Source of the DNA: Pseudomonas thivervalensis
GTDB lineage: Bacteria > Pseudomonadota > Gammaproteobacteria > Pseudomonadales > Pseudomonadaceae
Direction: 5' to 3'
DNA length: 64,000 nucleotides
Assembly: GCF_001269655.1 (NCBI RefSeq)
Contig: NZ_LHVE01000007.1
Location: 186,001-250,000, forward strand
Position 1 is the stretch's first letter, and each line of letters opens with the position of its first letter. The position numbers and the translations under genes were made by a program. Under the pieces are notes generated by a model, which saw only the letters and a list, made by a program, of their open reading frames with translations, did not search any database and was not told the origin of the DNA. This document shows positions 16,711 through 26,051 of this stretch, piece after piece.

Positions 16711-18417
16711 ATGCAATCGTCGTCGGAGCCACTGACGGTCCTGATTGCCGAAGACAGTGCCGCTGATCGACTGCTGTTGTCGACCATTGTCCGCCGCCAG
16801 GGTCACCATGTGCTCACCGCGGCCGATGGCGCAGAAGCGGTCGACGTCTATCTGGAACAGCGTCCGCACCTGGTGCTGATGGACGCGATGATGCCCGTGA
16901 TGGACGGCTTCGAAGCCGCGCAGCGAATCAAGCAGTTGGCTGGGGATCAATTGGTCCCGATCATTTTCCTCACCTCGCTGACTGAGAGCGAAGCCCTGGC
17001 CCGTTGCCTGGAAGCCGGCGGCGATGACTTTCTGGCCAAGCCCTACAACCAGGTGATCCTGGCGGCCAAGATCAAGGCCATGGACCGCTTGCGCCGGTTG
17101 CAGGCCACGGTGGTGGAACAGCGCGACCAGATCGCCCGGCACCATGACTACCTGCTCAACGAACAACGGGTCGCCAAGGCCGTGTTCGACAAGATCGCCC
17201 ACTCCGGCTGCCTGAGCGCGCCAAACATCCGCTACCTGCAATCACCCTATGCCTTGTTCAATGGCGACTTGCTGCTGGCGGCGTTCAACCCGGCCGGCGA
17301 CATGCACGTCCTGCTGGGGGATTTCACCGGGCACGGTCTGCCGGCGGCGGTCGGTGCGATGCCACTGGCGGAAGTGTTCTACGGGATGACGGCCAAAGGC
17401 TACGGCCTGGCGCAGATCCTGCGGGAGATGAATGCCAAGCTCAAGCGCATCCTGCCGGTGGATATGTTCTGTTGTGCGACGCTGTTATGCCTGAGCTTCC
17501 AGCGTTGCACAGTGGAGATCTGGAACGGCGGAATGCCCGATGGTTACCTGCATGACAGCCTCAGCGGCGTGCGCACGCCGCTTCCGGCGCGGCACTTGCC
17601 ATTGGGCGTACTCACGCCGCAGTTATTCGATGACCGCACCGAAGTGCATCCGATGTCGCTGGGGGACCGCGTGTTCCTGTTGTCGGATGGCGTAATAGAA
17701 ACCAGTGACCGTGATGACCAACCGTTTGGCGTGGAGCGGTTGCAGCAGGTATTTTCGGCCAACCGTGAGCCTGACCGTCTTTTTGAGGATATCCAGCAGG
17801 CCCTGCGCGATTTTCGCGGTGAGGCCCGGGACGACTTCAGCATGGTCGAGGTGCGACTGGTCGCCCCGACGCAACTCAATCCACCACCGCCGGTCTATTC
17901 CGACAGCGGCCAGTCCAGCCCGCTGGATTGGTCGGTGAGCTTCGAGTTTCGGGCGCAGACGCTCAAGCGCTTCAACCCGATGCCCTACCTGTTGCAGTTG
18001 CTGCTTGAGGTGCATGGGCTCAGGGCGCAGAGTGGTGCCCTCTACAGCGTCATGTCGGAGCTTTACTCCAATGCGCTGGATCACGGCGTGCTGGGGCTCG
18101 ACTCGAGTCTCAAGCGTGATGCGGCGGGTTTCGCCCGATACTACAGCGATCGCAACACGCGCCTGGATGAGCTGAGCGACGGTTACGTGCGGGTGCACTT
18201 GCACGTTTCGCCAAACGGCGAGGGCGGTCGCCTGACCATCGAGGTCGAAGACAGTGGCGAGGGGTTCGATGTCGCCCGGGTGCTGGCACGGCCCGTGGAC
18301 AGTGATCGGTTGTCGGGGCGCGGCGTGAGCCTGGTACGCCAGTTGAGCCACCAGGCCAGTTGGTCAGACGATGGTCGTAGAGCGCGCGTGGAGTTTTTCT
18401 GGGAGGCTCTGGCATAA
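16711..18417 (+). CDS. hsbR: Response regulator / phosphatase-kinase HsbR
   Basis: HsbR (568 residues) receives phosphate from HptB and controls the phosphorylation of HsbA. Domains in order are a receiver (1-130, Asp58 in LMDAMMPVMDG), a SpoIIE/PP2C-type phosphatase (about 190-380, with LLGDFTGHGLPAAVGAMPL and VFLLSDGVIETSD), and a C-terminal HATPase anti-sigma kinase-like domain (about 420-565, with MSELYSNALDHGVLGLDS). I chose ATG 16711. A TTG at 16702 overlapping the hsbA stop is possible. No strong ribosome site is seen, so coupling to hsbA is likely. Confidence 0.92.
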   Translation: MQSSSEPLTVLIAEDSAADRLLLSTIVRRQGHHVLTAADGAEAVDVYLEQRPHLVLMDAMMPVMDGFEAAQRIKQLAGDQLVPIIFLTSLTESEALARCLEAGGDDFLAKPYNQVILAAKIKAMDRLRRLQATVVEQRDQIARHHDYLLNEQRVAKAVFDKIAHSGCLSAPNIRYLQSPYALFNGDLLLAAFNPAGDMHVLLGDFTGHGLPAAVGAMPLAEVFYGMTAKGYGLAQILREMNAKLKRILPVDMFCCATLLCLSFQRCTVEIWNGGMPDGYLHDSLSGVRTPLPARHLPLGVLTPQLFDDRTEVHPMSLGDRVFLLSDGVIETSDRDDQPFGVERLQQVFSANREPDRLFEDIQQALRDFRGEARDDFSMVEVRLVAPTQLNPPPPVYSDSGQSSPLDWSVSFEFRAQTLKRFNPMPYLLQLLLEVHGLRAQSGALYSVMSELYSNALDHGVLGLDSSLKRDAAGFARYYSDRNTRLDELSDGYVRVHLHVSPNGEGGRLTIEVEDSGEGFDVARVLARPVDSDRLSGRGVSLVRQLSHQASWSDDGRRARVEFFWEALA

Positions 18418-18448
18418 TTGGGGCCATTCTTGATCAGGGAGCGAGCAA

Positions 18449-18793
18449 GTGAACGAGATTCATCTGGACCGCGACGTGCTCAGCACGTTGAAAGAAGTCA
18501 TGGAGGAGGGGTATCTGGAGTTACTGGATACATTTCTCAACGACTCCGAGGCTCGCCTGCGCGTGCTGCATGAAGCGCGGGACGCTGAAAAACTGAGCGC
18601 TACCGCCCACAGCTTCAAGGGCAGCAGCAGCAACATGGGCGCCATCCGCCTGGCCGAGTTGTGCGGCGAACTGGAACAGCGCGCCAAGCAGCCGTCATTG
18701 GGCGGCATCGAGAGCCTGGTCAACGAAATCGACAGCGAATTCGCCCACGTCCGCAAGCTGTGCCGGGAAGAGCGTGAAGGCTTCCACTGCTGA
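18449..18793 (+). CDS. hptB: Histidine phosphotransfer protein HptB
   Basis: This 114-residue HPt domain relays phosphate from hybrid sensor kinases to HsbR. The phospho-accepting His54 lies in ATAHSFKGSSSNMGA. It starts at GTG 18449 with AGGGAG about 10 bases upstream. In P. aeruginosa the same three genes are linked in the same order, and the pathway feeds into the RsmY/RsmA balance. Here it closes the fliE-to-hptB unit, just before the fliK promoter. Confidence 0.93.
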   Translation: MNEIHLDRDVLSTLKEVMEEGYLELLDTFLNDSEARLRVLHEARDAEKLSATAHSFKGSSSNMGAIRLAELCGELEQRAKQPSLGGIESLVNEIDSEFAHVRKLCREEREGFHC

Positions 18794-18816
18794 GAGTTGA
18801 TGGCCGGGTAAAACGT

Positions 18817-18832
18817 TGGCCCGTGCCTTGCA
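18817..18832 (+). promoter_or_regulatory. Sigma-54 promoter of fliK
   Basis: TGGCCC, 5 bases, TTGCA: invariant GG and GC at correct spacing and a perfect -12 element, 50 bases before fliK. Only one -24 base departs from consensus. Confidence 0.78.
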
Positions 18833-18882
18833 TTGCCTAGTCTCGACTGTACCTATGATTCCAGTGCAGCGGAGACTTTTTT

Positions 18883-20253
18883 ATGCCCATTACCCCCAAT
18901 TCATTGCTGCAGGCCCCTGTCCAGGCCAAGCCCCAGGTCGCCGTCAATTCACCGGCAGCGGCCCCGGACCTCGGGGATAGAGCCTCCAGCTTCGCTCAAG
19001 TCTTCGCCAAGCAGGCGCCTGCCAAAGCCACGGCCCCTGAGCCTTCGGTGAAACCGGCGCGCGACAAGGCCGCTGACAACACCGTCAAAAAAGACACCGG
19101 CAACGAAACGTCTGCCGCCCCGGAGCCGACGGTTGCCGATAGCGGCAAACCCTTGCCCGCGGAAAAACCGACCAGTGCCGACGACAAGGCTGCCAGCGAT
19201 GACGGCGCGGCCTCGGCTGAACCGCCTGTGGCGGATGCGGCTCCTGTAGATCCGAGCCTTGACCCAGGCGTGCTGCCGGACATGACGGTGCCGGTCGCGA
19301 CAGCCCCGGTGGAACCTGCCCCCGTGGTGGTCGCGGCTGAGGCCCAGTTAACCGGCGCAGTCGCGGTACCGGTTGTCCTGTCGGGCGCGCCGGTCCAGCC
19401 TGCTGTCCCGGTCGTCGATCCAACCTTCGATCCACAAGCCGATCCGCTCGACGCATTGCCCGCCTTGCGCTTGGCGATGGAGCAGGGCGGTCATGTTTCA
19501 GCCACCAGCCAGGCACAACCCAAGAGCGCTGCCCCGGCGTCCCTCGACGGTGAGCCGACGTCGGCGCAGACCTTTGCCGCCGGTATGGCCAGCATGCTCG
19601 GCGTGCAAGCCGATCAGAACAGCACCGAGTCCGGCAGCCAGGGCGGCGACAAGGCTTTCGGCGGTTTGATCAGCGAGGGCCTCAAGGACTTGGGGTCTGC
19701 GTCCAGCGACACCCGCGTGGACGATTTCGCCAACCGCCTGGCCGCACTGACCCAGGCCGCTACGCCCAAGACCGCCAACGCGGTGCCGGTCAACCAACCT
19801 ATCGCGATGAACCAGAGCGGTTGGACCGAAGAGGTAGTCAACCGGGTAATGTACCTGTCCAGCGTCAATCTCAAGGCGGCCGACATCCAGTTGCAACCCG
19901 CCGAACTCGGGCGCTTGGATATCCGGGTGAACATGGTGCCGGACCAGCAGACCCAGGTCACGTTCATGAGCGCCCACTCCGGCGTTCGCGAAGCCCTCGA
20001 AGGCCAGTTGCATCGCCTGCGTGAAAGTTTTACCCAGCAGGGCATGGGCCAGGTCGACGTCAGCGTGTCGGATCAGTCCCGTGGTTCGCAGAACCAGGAG
20101 CAGCAGGCCCAGCAGCAAGCCAGGGCGGGGCGTACGACTTCCTCCGGTGGGGCGGTGGATGCCGCGGATGAAGCCGCTCCGGCCAGCATCGCTGAAGTGG
20201 CCGCCAGCACGACCAGCGTCATCGGCACCAGCGCGGTCGACTACTACGCCTGA
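18883..20253 (+). CDS. fliK: Flagellar hook-length control protein FliK
   Basis: FliK measures the hook and triggers the FlhB export switch. The 456-residue protein has a long Ala/Pro/Lys-rich disordered N-terminal region (to about 230) as the ruler part. The conserved C-terminal hook-length domain (about 310-400) contains LQPAELGRLDIRVNMVPDQQ and LHRLRESFTQQGMGQVDVSV. The tail is Gln-rich. It is preceded by its own sigma-54 promoter and followed by a REPIN. Confidence 0.95.
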   Translation: MPITPNSLLQAPVQAKPQVAVNSPAAAPDLGDRASSFAQVFAKQAPAKATAPEPSVKPARDKAADNTVKKDTGNETSAAPEPTVADSGKPLPAEKPTSADDKAASDDGAASAEPPVADAAPVDPSLDPGVLPDMTVPVATAPVEPAPVVVAAEAQLTGAVAVPVVLSGAPVQPAVPVVDPTFDPQADPLDALPALRLAMEQGGHVSATSQAQPKSAAPASLDGEPTSAQTFAAGMASMLGVQADQNSTESGSQGGDKAFGGLISEGLKDLGSASSDTRVDDFANRLAALTQAATPKTANAVPVNQPIAMNQSGWTEEVVNRVMYLSSVNLKAADIQLQPAELGRLDIRVNMVPDQQTQVTFMSAHSGVREALEGQLHRLRESFTQQGMGQVDVSVSDQSRGSQNQEQQAQQQARAGRTTSSGGAVDAADEAAPASIAEVAASTTSVIGTSAVDYYA

Positions 20254-20273
20254 TCCAACGCTGTTCACCCCTC

Positions 20274-20365
20274 ATGTGGGAGCGAGCTTGCTCGCGATAG
20301 CGGTTTGTCAGTCACCCTTTGCTGGGACTGATCCACCGCTATCGCGAGCAAGCTCGCTCCCACAT
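20274..20365. repeat. REPIN, copy 2
   Basis: Inverted REP arms (ATGTGGGAGCGAGCTTGCTC and complement) flank a short loop. It begins 20 bases after the fliK stop and ends 57 bases before the fliL sigma-54 promoter. Confidence 0.9.
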
Positions 20366-20422
20366 TGGTTTTGTTGGGCTCTGAAGATCGTACTTACCCG
20401 TCATCTCACGTACCGACATTTC

Positions 20423-20438
20423 TGGCATAACACTTGCT
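20423..20438 (+). promoter_or_regulatory. Sigma-54 promoter of fliL operon
   Basis: TGGCAT, 5 bases, TTGCT: clear -24/-12 element 51 bases before fliL. It drives fliLMNOPQR-flhB, a known FleQ target. Confidence 0.85.
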
Positions 20439-20489
20439 CCTGCCTTGCCGTGCAACAGTGAAAACCCCGATTAGTGACGGATTATTGGC

Positions 20490-20993
20490 ATGGCGAAGAG
20501 CGAAGCAGCAGCTGTAAAAGACCCTGCAACCAAAGGCAAACTCAAGCTGATCATCATGATCGTGGTGGGTTTGCTCCTGGCGATCGGCGTGTCCGTGGGG
20601 GCTACCTGGTATTTCATGCACAGCGCTCAAAGCAAACCGGCAGTGGCGGCCGAGGCTGCGCCAGTGGGCAAGCAGCCGGCGATTTTCGAACCGATGGCGC
20701 CGGCCTTCGTGGCCAACTACACCGTGAACGGTCGTCAACGCTACATGCAGGTCAGTATTACTTTGCAAGGTCGCAACCAGGCTGACCTGGAAGCGCTGCG
20801 GGTGCACATGCCGCTGATCCGCAATAACCTGGTGATGCTGTTTTCCGGACAGAGTTTCGACACCCTGGCCACCCCCGTCGGCCAGGAAATGCTGCGCCAG
20901 AAAGCCACGGCCAGCGTGCAGGAAGTGGCTCAGAAAGAGCTCGGCAAAGTGGTGATCGAACAGTTGCTCTTCACTAACTTCGTATTGCAGTAG
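20490..20993 (+). CDS. fliL: Flagellar basal body-associated protein FliL
   Basis: FliL surrounds the stator and supports torque under load. The 167-residue protein has a short cytoplasmic N-terminus, one transmembrane segment (about 20-45, LKLIIMIVVGLLLAIGVSVG) and a periplasmic stomatin-like domain ending in EQLLFTNFVLQ. It is the first gene after the sigma-54 promoter, 9 bases before fliM. Confidence 0.96.
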   Translation: MAKSEAAAVKDPATKGKLKLIIMIVVGLLLAIGVSVGATWYFMHSAQSKPAVAAEAAPVGKQPAIFEPMAPAFVANYTVNGRQRYMQVSITLQGRNQADLEALRVHMPLIRNNLVMLFSGQSFDTLATPVGQEMLRQKATASVQEVAQKELGKVVIEQLLFTNFVLQ

Positions 20994-21002
20994 GAACACG
21001 AC

Positions 21003-21971
21003 ATGGCCGTGCAGGACCTGCTGTCCCAGGACGAAATCGATGCGCTGTTGCATGGTGTCGACGACGGTCTGGTACAGACCGAAAACGCTGCTGAACCGGG
21101 CAGCGTCAAAAGCTACGACCTGACCAGCCAGGATCGCATCGTTCGCGGACGCATGCCGACCCTGGAAATGATCAACGAGCGTTTCGCCCGTTATACCCGC
21201 ATCAGCATGTTCAACATGTTGCGCCGTTCGGCCGATGTGGCCGTGGGTGGCGTGCAGGTGATGAAGTTCGGCGAGTACGTGCATTCGCTGTACGTGCCCA
21301 CCAGCCTCAACCTGGTGAAGATCAAGCCGTTGCGCGGCACCGCGTTGTTTATCCTCGACGCCAAGCTGGTGTTCAAACTGGTGGATAACTTCTTCGGTGG
21401 CGACGGTCGTCACGCCAAGATCGAAGGCCGTGAGTTCACCCCGACCGAGCTGCGGGTGGTGCGCATGGTGCTGGAGCAGGCCTTCATCGACTTGAAGGAA
21501 GCCTGGCAGGCGATCATGGAAGTGAACTTCGAGTACATCAACTCGGAAGTGAACCCGGCCATGGCCAACATCGTCGGGCCGAGCGAGGCCATTGTGGTCT
21601 CGACCTTCCACATCGAGCTCGATGGCGGTGGCGGCGACCTGCACGTGACCATGCCGTATTCGATGATCGAGCCGGTGCGCGAAATGCTCGACGCCGGTTT
21701 CCAGTCGGACCTCGACGACCAGGACGAGCGCTGGATCAATGCCTTGCGCCAGGACGTGCTGGATGTCGATGTGCCCATCGGCGCGACGGTCGCCCGGCGC
21801 CAACTGCGCCTGCGGGACATCCTGCACATGCAGCCGGGGGACATCATCCCCGTCGAGATGCCGGAAGACATGATCATGCGCGCCAATGGCGTACCGGCCT
21901 TCAAGGTCAAGATGGGCTCTCACAAAGGCAACCTGGCGTTGCAGGTGATCGAGCCGATCGAACGCCGCTGA
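21003..21971 (+). CDS. fliM: Flagellar motor switch protein FliM
   Basis: FliM (322 residues) is the C-ring protein that binds CheY-P. The N-terminal CheY-binding segment LLSQDEIDALLHG is present. The middle CheC-like domain has the GGxG-type loop (NFFGGDGRHAKIEGREF). The C-terminal part is a SpoA domain (RLRDILHMQPGDIIPVEMPE). Start and spacing to fliL are typical. Confidence 0.98.
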   Translation: MAVQDLLSQDEIDALLHGVDDGLVQTENAAEPGSVKSYDLTSQDRIVRGRMPTLEMINERFARYTRISMFNMLRRSADVAVGGVQVMKFGEYVHSLYVPTSLNLVKIKPLRGTALFILDAKLVFKLVDNFFGGDGRHAKIEGREFTPTELRVVRMVLEQAFIDLKEAWQAIMEVNFEYINSEVNPAMANIVGPSEAIVVSTFHIELDGGGGDLHVTMPYSMIEPVREMLDAGFQSDLDDQDERWINALRQDVLDVDVPIGATVARRQLRLRDILHMQPGDIIPVEMPEDMIMRANGVPAFKVKMGSHKGNLALQVIEPIERR

Positions 21972-22028
21972 GCGGTGTCGAATTTTTAAGTTTTGCGTTT
22001 CTAACTGATTTTTGCCCGCCGAGGACAA

Positions 22029-22490
22029 ATGATGGCTAACGATATGAACACCCAGGATGACCAGGCGCTGGCCGACGAATGGGCTGCGGCCCTGGAAGAA
22101 ACCGGCGATGCCGGGCAGGCTGACATCGATGCCTTGCTGGCCGCCGATAGCGGCAATCACGGCTCCAATCGGTTGCCGATGGAAGAGTTTGGCAGCGTGC
22201 CCAAGAGCAACGAACAGGTGACGCTGGACGGGCCGAACCTGGACGTGATCCTCGATATCCCGGTGTCGATCTCGATGGAAGTGGGCAGCACCGATATCAA
22301 CATCCGCAACCTGCTGCAGCTCAACCAGGGCTCGGTGATCGAGCTGGACCGCCTGGCTGGCGAGCCGCTCGACGTGTTGGTCAACGGCACCTTGATCGCT
22401 CATGGCGAAGTGGTAGTGGTCAACGAGAAGTTCGGCATTCGCCTGACGGACGTGATCAGTCCGAGCGAACGCATCAAGAAGCTGCGCTGA
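22029..22490 (+). CDS. fliN: Flagellar motor switch protein FliN
   Basis: FliN (153 residues) forms the lower C ring and docks FliH. The N-terminal region is acidic and variable, and the C-terminal SpoA domain reads NLDVILDIPVSISMEVGSTD and then IRNLLQLNQGSVIELDRLAG. The tandem ATGATG at 22029 leaves the start uncertain by one codon. The gene is followed by fliO with no gap. Confidence 0.97.
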   Translation: MMANDMNTQDDQALADEWAAALEETGDAGQADIDALLAADSGNHGSNRLPMEEFGSVPKSNEQVTLDGPNLDVILDIPVSISMEVGSTDINIRNLLQLNQGSVIELDRLAGEPLDVLVNGTLIAHGEVVVVNEKFGIRLTDVISPSERIKKLR

Positions 22491-22928
22491 GTGAAAGGTT
22501 TCCTCGCCGCAGCGTCGATGCTGCCATTGAGCGTGTTGGCGGCCGAACCGGTTGCCACGGCGGCCGTTGCGCCGGCGTCGGGCACGGGTGTCGCCGGGCA
22601 ACTGGCGCAACTGGTACTTGGCTTGCTGCTGGTGCTGGGCTTGATCTTCTTTCTCGCCTGGATGCTGCGGCGCGTGCAGCAGGCGGGGCCGGCCGGCAAG
22701 GGCCAGGTCATCGACATCGTCGGTTCCCGCGCGCTCGGTCCGCGGGACCGGCTGGTGCTGGTGCAGGTTGGCAACGAGCAGATCCTGCTGGGCCTGAGCC
22801 CCGGCACCATCACCGCCTTGCACGTCCTCAAGGAGCCCGTTCAGGTGCCCGCCACCGAGCCGGCCAGCCCCGAATTTGCCCAGCGCCTCATGGAGCTGCT
22901 GGGGAAAGACCAGAAGGATAAAAAGTAA
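22491..22928 (+). CDS. fliO: Flagellar biosynthetic protein FliO
   Basis: FliO (145 residues) is a membrane scaffold that helps build the FliPQR export gate. It has a cleavable-type or anchoring N-terminal hydrophobic stretch, a transmembrane segment at about 38-60 ([20 protein letters not shown]) and a basic cytoplasmic part with [20 protein letters not shown]. The start is GTG directly after the fliN stop. It overlaps fliP by one base. Confidence 0.93.
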   Translation: MKGFLAAASMLPLSVLAAEPVATAAVAPASGTGVAGQLAQLVLGLLLVLGLIFFLAWMLRRVQQAGPAGKGQVIDIVGSRALGPRDRLVLVQVGNEQILLGLSPGTITALHVLKEPVQVPATEPASPEFAQRLMELLGKDQKDKK

Positions 22929-23677
22929 TGCCGTTGCGCATTCTGTTGGCATTGGCCCTGATGCTGGCCGCACCGTTGGCGTTCGCCGCCGACCCGCTAT
23001 CGATCCCGGCGATCACCCTGGGGACCAATGCCGAAGGCGCCCAGGAATACTCGGTCAGCCTGCAGATCCTGCTGATCATGACCGCGCTGAGCTTCATTCC
23101 GGCGTTCGTCATGCTGATGACCAGTTTCACCCGGATCATCATTGTCTTTTCGATCCTGCGCCAAGCCCTGGGCTTGCAACAGACCCCCTCGAACCAGATC
23201 CTCACCGGCATGGCGCTGTTCCTGACCATGTTCATCATGGCGCCGGTGTTCGACCGGGTGAATCAGGATGCGCTGCAACCCTACCTGGCAGAAAAAATCA
23301 CTGCCCAGGATGCCGTGGCCAAGGCTGAAGTGCCGATCAAGGATTTCATGCTGGCCCAGACCCGCAGCAGTGACCTGGAACTGTTCATGCGCCTGTCCAA
23401 GCGCACCGACATCCCCAGTGCCGACCAGGCGCCGCTGACTATCCTGGTGCCGGCGTTCGTGACGTCCGAGCTGAAAACCGCATTCCAGATCGGCTTCATG
23501 ATTTTCATCCCGTTCCTGATCATTGACCTGGTGGTCGCCAGCGTGCTGATGGCCATGGGTATGATGATGCTGTCGCCGCTGATCATTTCCCTGCCGTTCA
23601 AGATCATGCTGTTTGTGCTGGTGGACGGCTGGGCGCTGATCATCGGTACCCTGGCAGGCAGTTTCGGCGGTGTTTAG
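22928..23677 (+). CDS. fliP: Flagellar export gate protein FliP
   Basis: FliP (249 residues) is the main gate subunit, forming a pentamer with FliQ and FliR. An N-terminal signal peptide ([20 protein letters not shown]) is visible, unusual among export proteins but typical of FliP. Four further hydrophobic segments follow, with the signature [20 protein letters not shown]. The ATG overlaps the fliO stop. Confidence 0.98.
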   Translation: MPLRILLALALMLAAPLAFAADPLSIPAITLGTNAEGAQEYSVSLQILLIMTALSFIPAFVMLMTSFTRIIIVFSILRQALGLQQTPSNQILTGMALFLTMFIMAPVFDRVNQDALQPYLAEKITAQDAVAKAEVPIKDFMLAQTRSSDLELFMRLSKRTDIPSADQAPLTILVPAFVTSELKTAFQIGFMIFIPFLIIDLVVASVLMAMGMMMLSPLIISLPFKIMLFVLVDGWALIIGTLAGSFGGV

Positions 23678-23700
23678 GTCTTTTGTGCAGGTAGGACGAT

Positions 23701-23970
23701 ATGACGCCTGAAGTAGCGGTAGACCTGTTCCGGGAAGCGCTCTGGCTGACCACCATGATGGTTGCCATCCTGGTGATTCCCAGTCTGCTGGTGGGATTGC
23801 TGGTGGCGATGTTCCAGGCCGCGACCCAGATCAACGAACAGACCTTGAGCTTCCTGCCGCGCCTGCTGGTGATGCTGGTGACGTTGATCGTCGCCGGCCC
23901 CTGGCTGGTGCAAACCTTCATGGAATACATCCTGCAGTTGTACGGCAGTATTCCGCAGTTGATCGGCTGA
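23701..23970 (+). CDS. fliQ: Flagellar export gate protein FliQ
   Basis: This 89-residue protein has two transmembrane hairpin segments (LTTMMVAILVIPSLLVGLLV and LVMLVTLIVAGPWLVQTFME), the standard FliQ/SctS size and layout. It sits between fliP and fliR. Confidence 0.97.
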   Translation: MTPEVAVDLFREALWLTTMMVAILVIPSLLVGLLVAMFQAATQINEQTLSFLPRLLVMLVTLIVAGPWLVQTFMEYILQLYGSIPQLIG

Positions 23971-23974
23971 TCTC

Positions 23975-24757
23975 ATGTCGATGCTCGCGCTGACCGACAC
24001 CCAGATCAGTTCCTGGGTGGCATCGTTCATCCTGCCGCTGTTTCGCGTCACCGCGGTGCTGATGAGCATGCCGGTCTTCGGTACGACACTGGTACCGACC
24101 CGGGTGCGTTTGTATTTCGCCCTGGCGATTACGGTGGTCATCGCGCCTGGGCTACCGCCGATGCCGCCGGTCAATGCCCTGGACCTCAGCGCGCTGATGC
24201 TGGTGGCCGAGCAAATTCTCATCGGGGCCTTGATGGGATTCTCGCTGCAGCTGTTCTTCCAGGCATTCGTGGTGGCCGGGCAAATCATCTCGATTCAGAT
24301 GGGCATGGCCTTTGCGTCCATGATCGACCCCACCAACGGCGTCAACTCGGCGGTGATCGGTCAGTTCCTGACGATGTTGGTAACGTTGCTGTTTCTCGCC
24401 ATGAACGGACATCTAGTGGTGTTCGAAGTCCTGACCGAGAGTTTTACCACCATGCCGGTCGGCAGCGCTTTGCTGGTCAATCATTTCTGGGAAATCGCCG
24501 GCAAGCTCGGCTGGGTCCTGGGGGCGGCGATGGTGCTGGTATTGCCGGCGATCACCGCATTGCTGGTGGTCAACATTGCCTTTGGCGTGATGACCCGCGC
24601 GGCGCCGCAATTGAACATCTTTTCCATTGGTTTCCCCCTGACCCTCGTACTGGGCATGGTGATTTTCTGGATCAGCCTGGGGGATATTCTCAACCAGTAT
24701 CAGCCGCTGGCTACTCAGGCTTTGCAGTTGCTACGTGACATGGCACAGGCACGCTGA
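23975..24757 (+). CDS. fliR: Flagellar export gate protein FliR
   Basis: FliR (260 residues) caps the FliP5Q4R1 gate. It has six or so hydrophobic segments, with the family-typical SWVASFILPLFRVTAVLMSM near the start and QIISIQMGMAFASMIDPTNG in the middle. It is 4 bases after fliQ and 3 before flhB. Confidence 0.97.
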   Translation: MSMLALTDTQISSWVASFILPLFRVTAVLMSMPVFGTTLVPTRVRLYFALAITVVIAPGLPPMPPVNALDLSALMLVAEQILIGALMGFSLQLFFQAFVVAGQIISIQMGMAFASMIDPTNGVNSAVIGQFLTMLVTLLFLAMNGHLVVFEVLTESFTTMPVGSALLVNHFWEIAGKLGWVLGAAMVLVLPAITALLVVNIAFGVMTRAAPQLNIFSIGFPLTLVLGMVIFWISLGDILNQYQPLATQALQLLRDMAQAR

Positions 24758-24760
24758 ACC

Positions 24761-25897
24761 ATGGCCGAAAGCGAGAGTGGTCAGGACAAGACAGAAGACC
24801 CCACGGAAAAGCGCCTGCGTGAGTCCCGGGAAAAGGGCGAGATTGCGCGATCCAAAGAGCTGAACACCCTTGCGATCATGCTCGCCGGTGCCGGCGGGCT
24901 GCTGATATATGGCGGCGGACTGGCATTGGATCTGCTGGAAATCATGCGCCTGAATTTCTCCCTGCCCCGGGAAGTGCTGCTGAGTCCTGGCGCCATGGCG
25001 CAGTATCTGTTGCATTCCGGCAAGATCGCGATCATTTCGTTGCAACCGATCCTGATTTTTTTGCTGTTGGCAGCTTTTCTAGGGCCGATTTCCTTGGGGG
25101 GGTGGCTGTTTTCCGGCAAGACCATGGCTCCGAAGTTCAGCCGGATGAACCCTGCTGCGGGTCTCAAACGGATGTTTTCCACCACGGCGGTCATGGAGCT
25201 ACTGAAGGCGCTGGGGAAATTCCTACTGGTCCTGTTCGTCGCGCTGACGGTGCTGCAGGCCGATATCGACGACCTGCTGCGCATTGCTCACGAACCGCTG
25301 GAGCAGGCGATTATCCACAGCGTGCAGTTGGTGGGCTGGAGTACGTTGTGGATGGCTTGCGGCCTGATCCTGATCGCTGCCATCGATGTGCCGATCCAGC
25401 TCTATCAGAGCAAGCAGAAGCTGATGATGACCAAGCAGGAGATACGCGACGAGCACAAGGACCAGGAAGGCAAGCCGGAGGTCAAGCAGCGGATCCGGCA
25501 ATTGCAGCGCGAGGTCTCCCAGCGGCGGATGATGGCGGCCATCCCCGATGCCGATGTGGTCATCACCAACCCGACTCACTACGCCGTCGCCCTCAAGTAC
25601 GACCCCGAAAAAGGCAACGCTCCCGTGTTGCTGGCCAAGGGCAGTGACTTCCTGGCGCTGAAAATCCGTGAGATTGCCGTGGCCAATGAGGTGATGCTGC
25701 TCGAATCCCCGGCGCTGGCGCGGTCGATCTACTACTCCACCGAACTCGACCAGGAAATCCCTGGCGGCCTGTACCTGGCGGTGGCCCAGGTGCTGGCCTA
25801 CGTCTACCAGATCCGTCAGCACCGCGCCGGCAAAGGCAAGCGCCCCGAACCGCTCAAGGACTTGCCGATTCCGCCGGATTTGCGCCGCGACTCCTGA
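24761..25897 (+). CDS. flhB: Flagellar export switch protein FlhB
   Basis: FlhB (378 residues) has four transmembrane segments and a cytoplasmic domain that cleaves itself to switch from rod/hook to filament export. The autocleavage motif NPTH is present at 270-273, with cut expected after Asn270. The N-terminus (DKTEDPTEKRLRESREKGEI) is typical. It ends the fliL operon and is followed by a REPIN. A second, shorter FlhB-like gene lies at 41.0 kb. Confidence 0.98.
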   Translation: MAESESGQDKTEDPTEKRLRESREKGEIARSKELNTLAIMLAGAGGLLIYGGGLALDLLEIMRLNFSLPREVLLSPGAMAQYLLHSGKIAIISLQPILIFLLLAAFLGPISLGGWLFSGKTMAPKFSRMNPAAGLKRMFSTTAVMELLKALGKFLLVLFVALTVLQADIDDLLRIAHEPLEQAIIHSVQLVGWSTLWMACGLILIAAIDVPIQLYQSKQKLMMTKQEIRDEHKDQEGKPEVKQRIRQLQREVSQRRMMAAIPDADVVITNPTHYAVALKYDPEKGNAPVLLAKGSDFLALKIREIAVANEVMLLESPALARSIYYSTELDQEIPGGLYLAVAQVLAYVYQIRQHRAGKGKRPEPLKDLPIPPDLRRDS

Positions 25898-25914
25898 GTC
25901 TGGCTGATACAAGC

Positions 25915-26008
25915 CCTGTGGGAGCGAGCTTGCTCGCGATTGCGTTGGATCGGTTGCCTACAGCAGTGACTGACAAATCGCTATCGCGAGCAAGCTCGCT
26001 TCCACAGG
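25915..26008. repeat. REPIN, copy 3
   Basis: Inverted REP arms start 17 bases after the flhB stop and end 43 bases before the flhA sigma-54 promoter. The right arm has one change (GCTTCCACAGG for GCTCCCACAGG). Confidence 0.9.
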
Positions 26009-26051
26009 TCGGCGTCTTCTCAACCCCTCTATTCCAGCCTCCGGGAAAAGT

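Noticed and set aside
20406..22973. 855-codon frame antisense to fliL-fliM-fliN-fliO
   Set aside because: It covers four conserved genes and a sigma-54 promoter. The translation has no recognisable domain.
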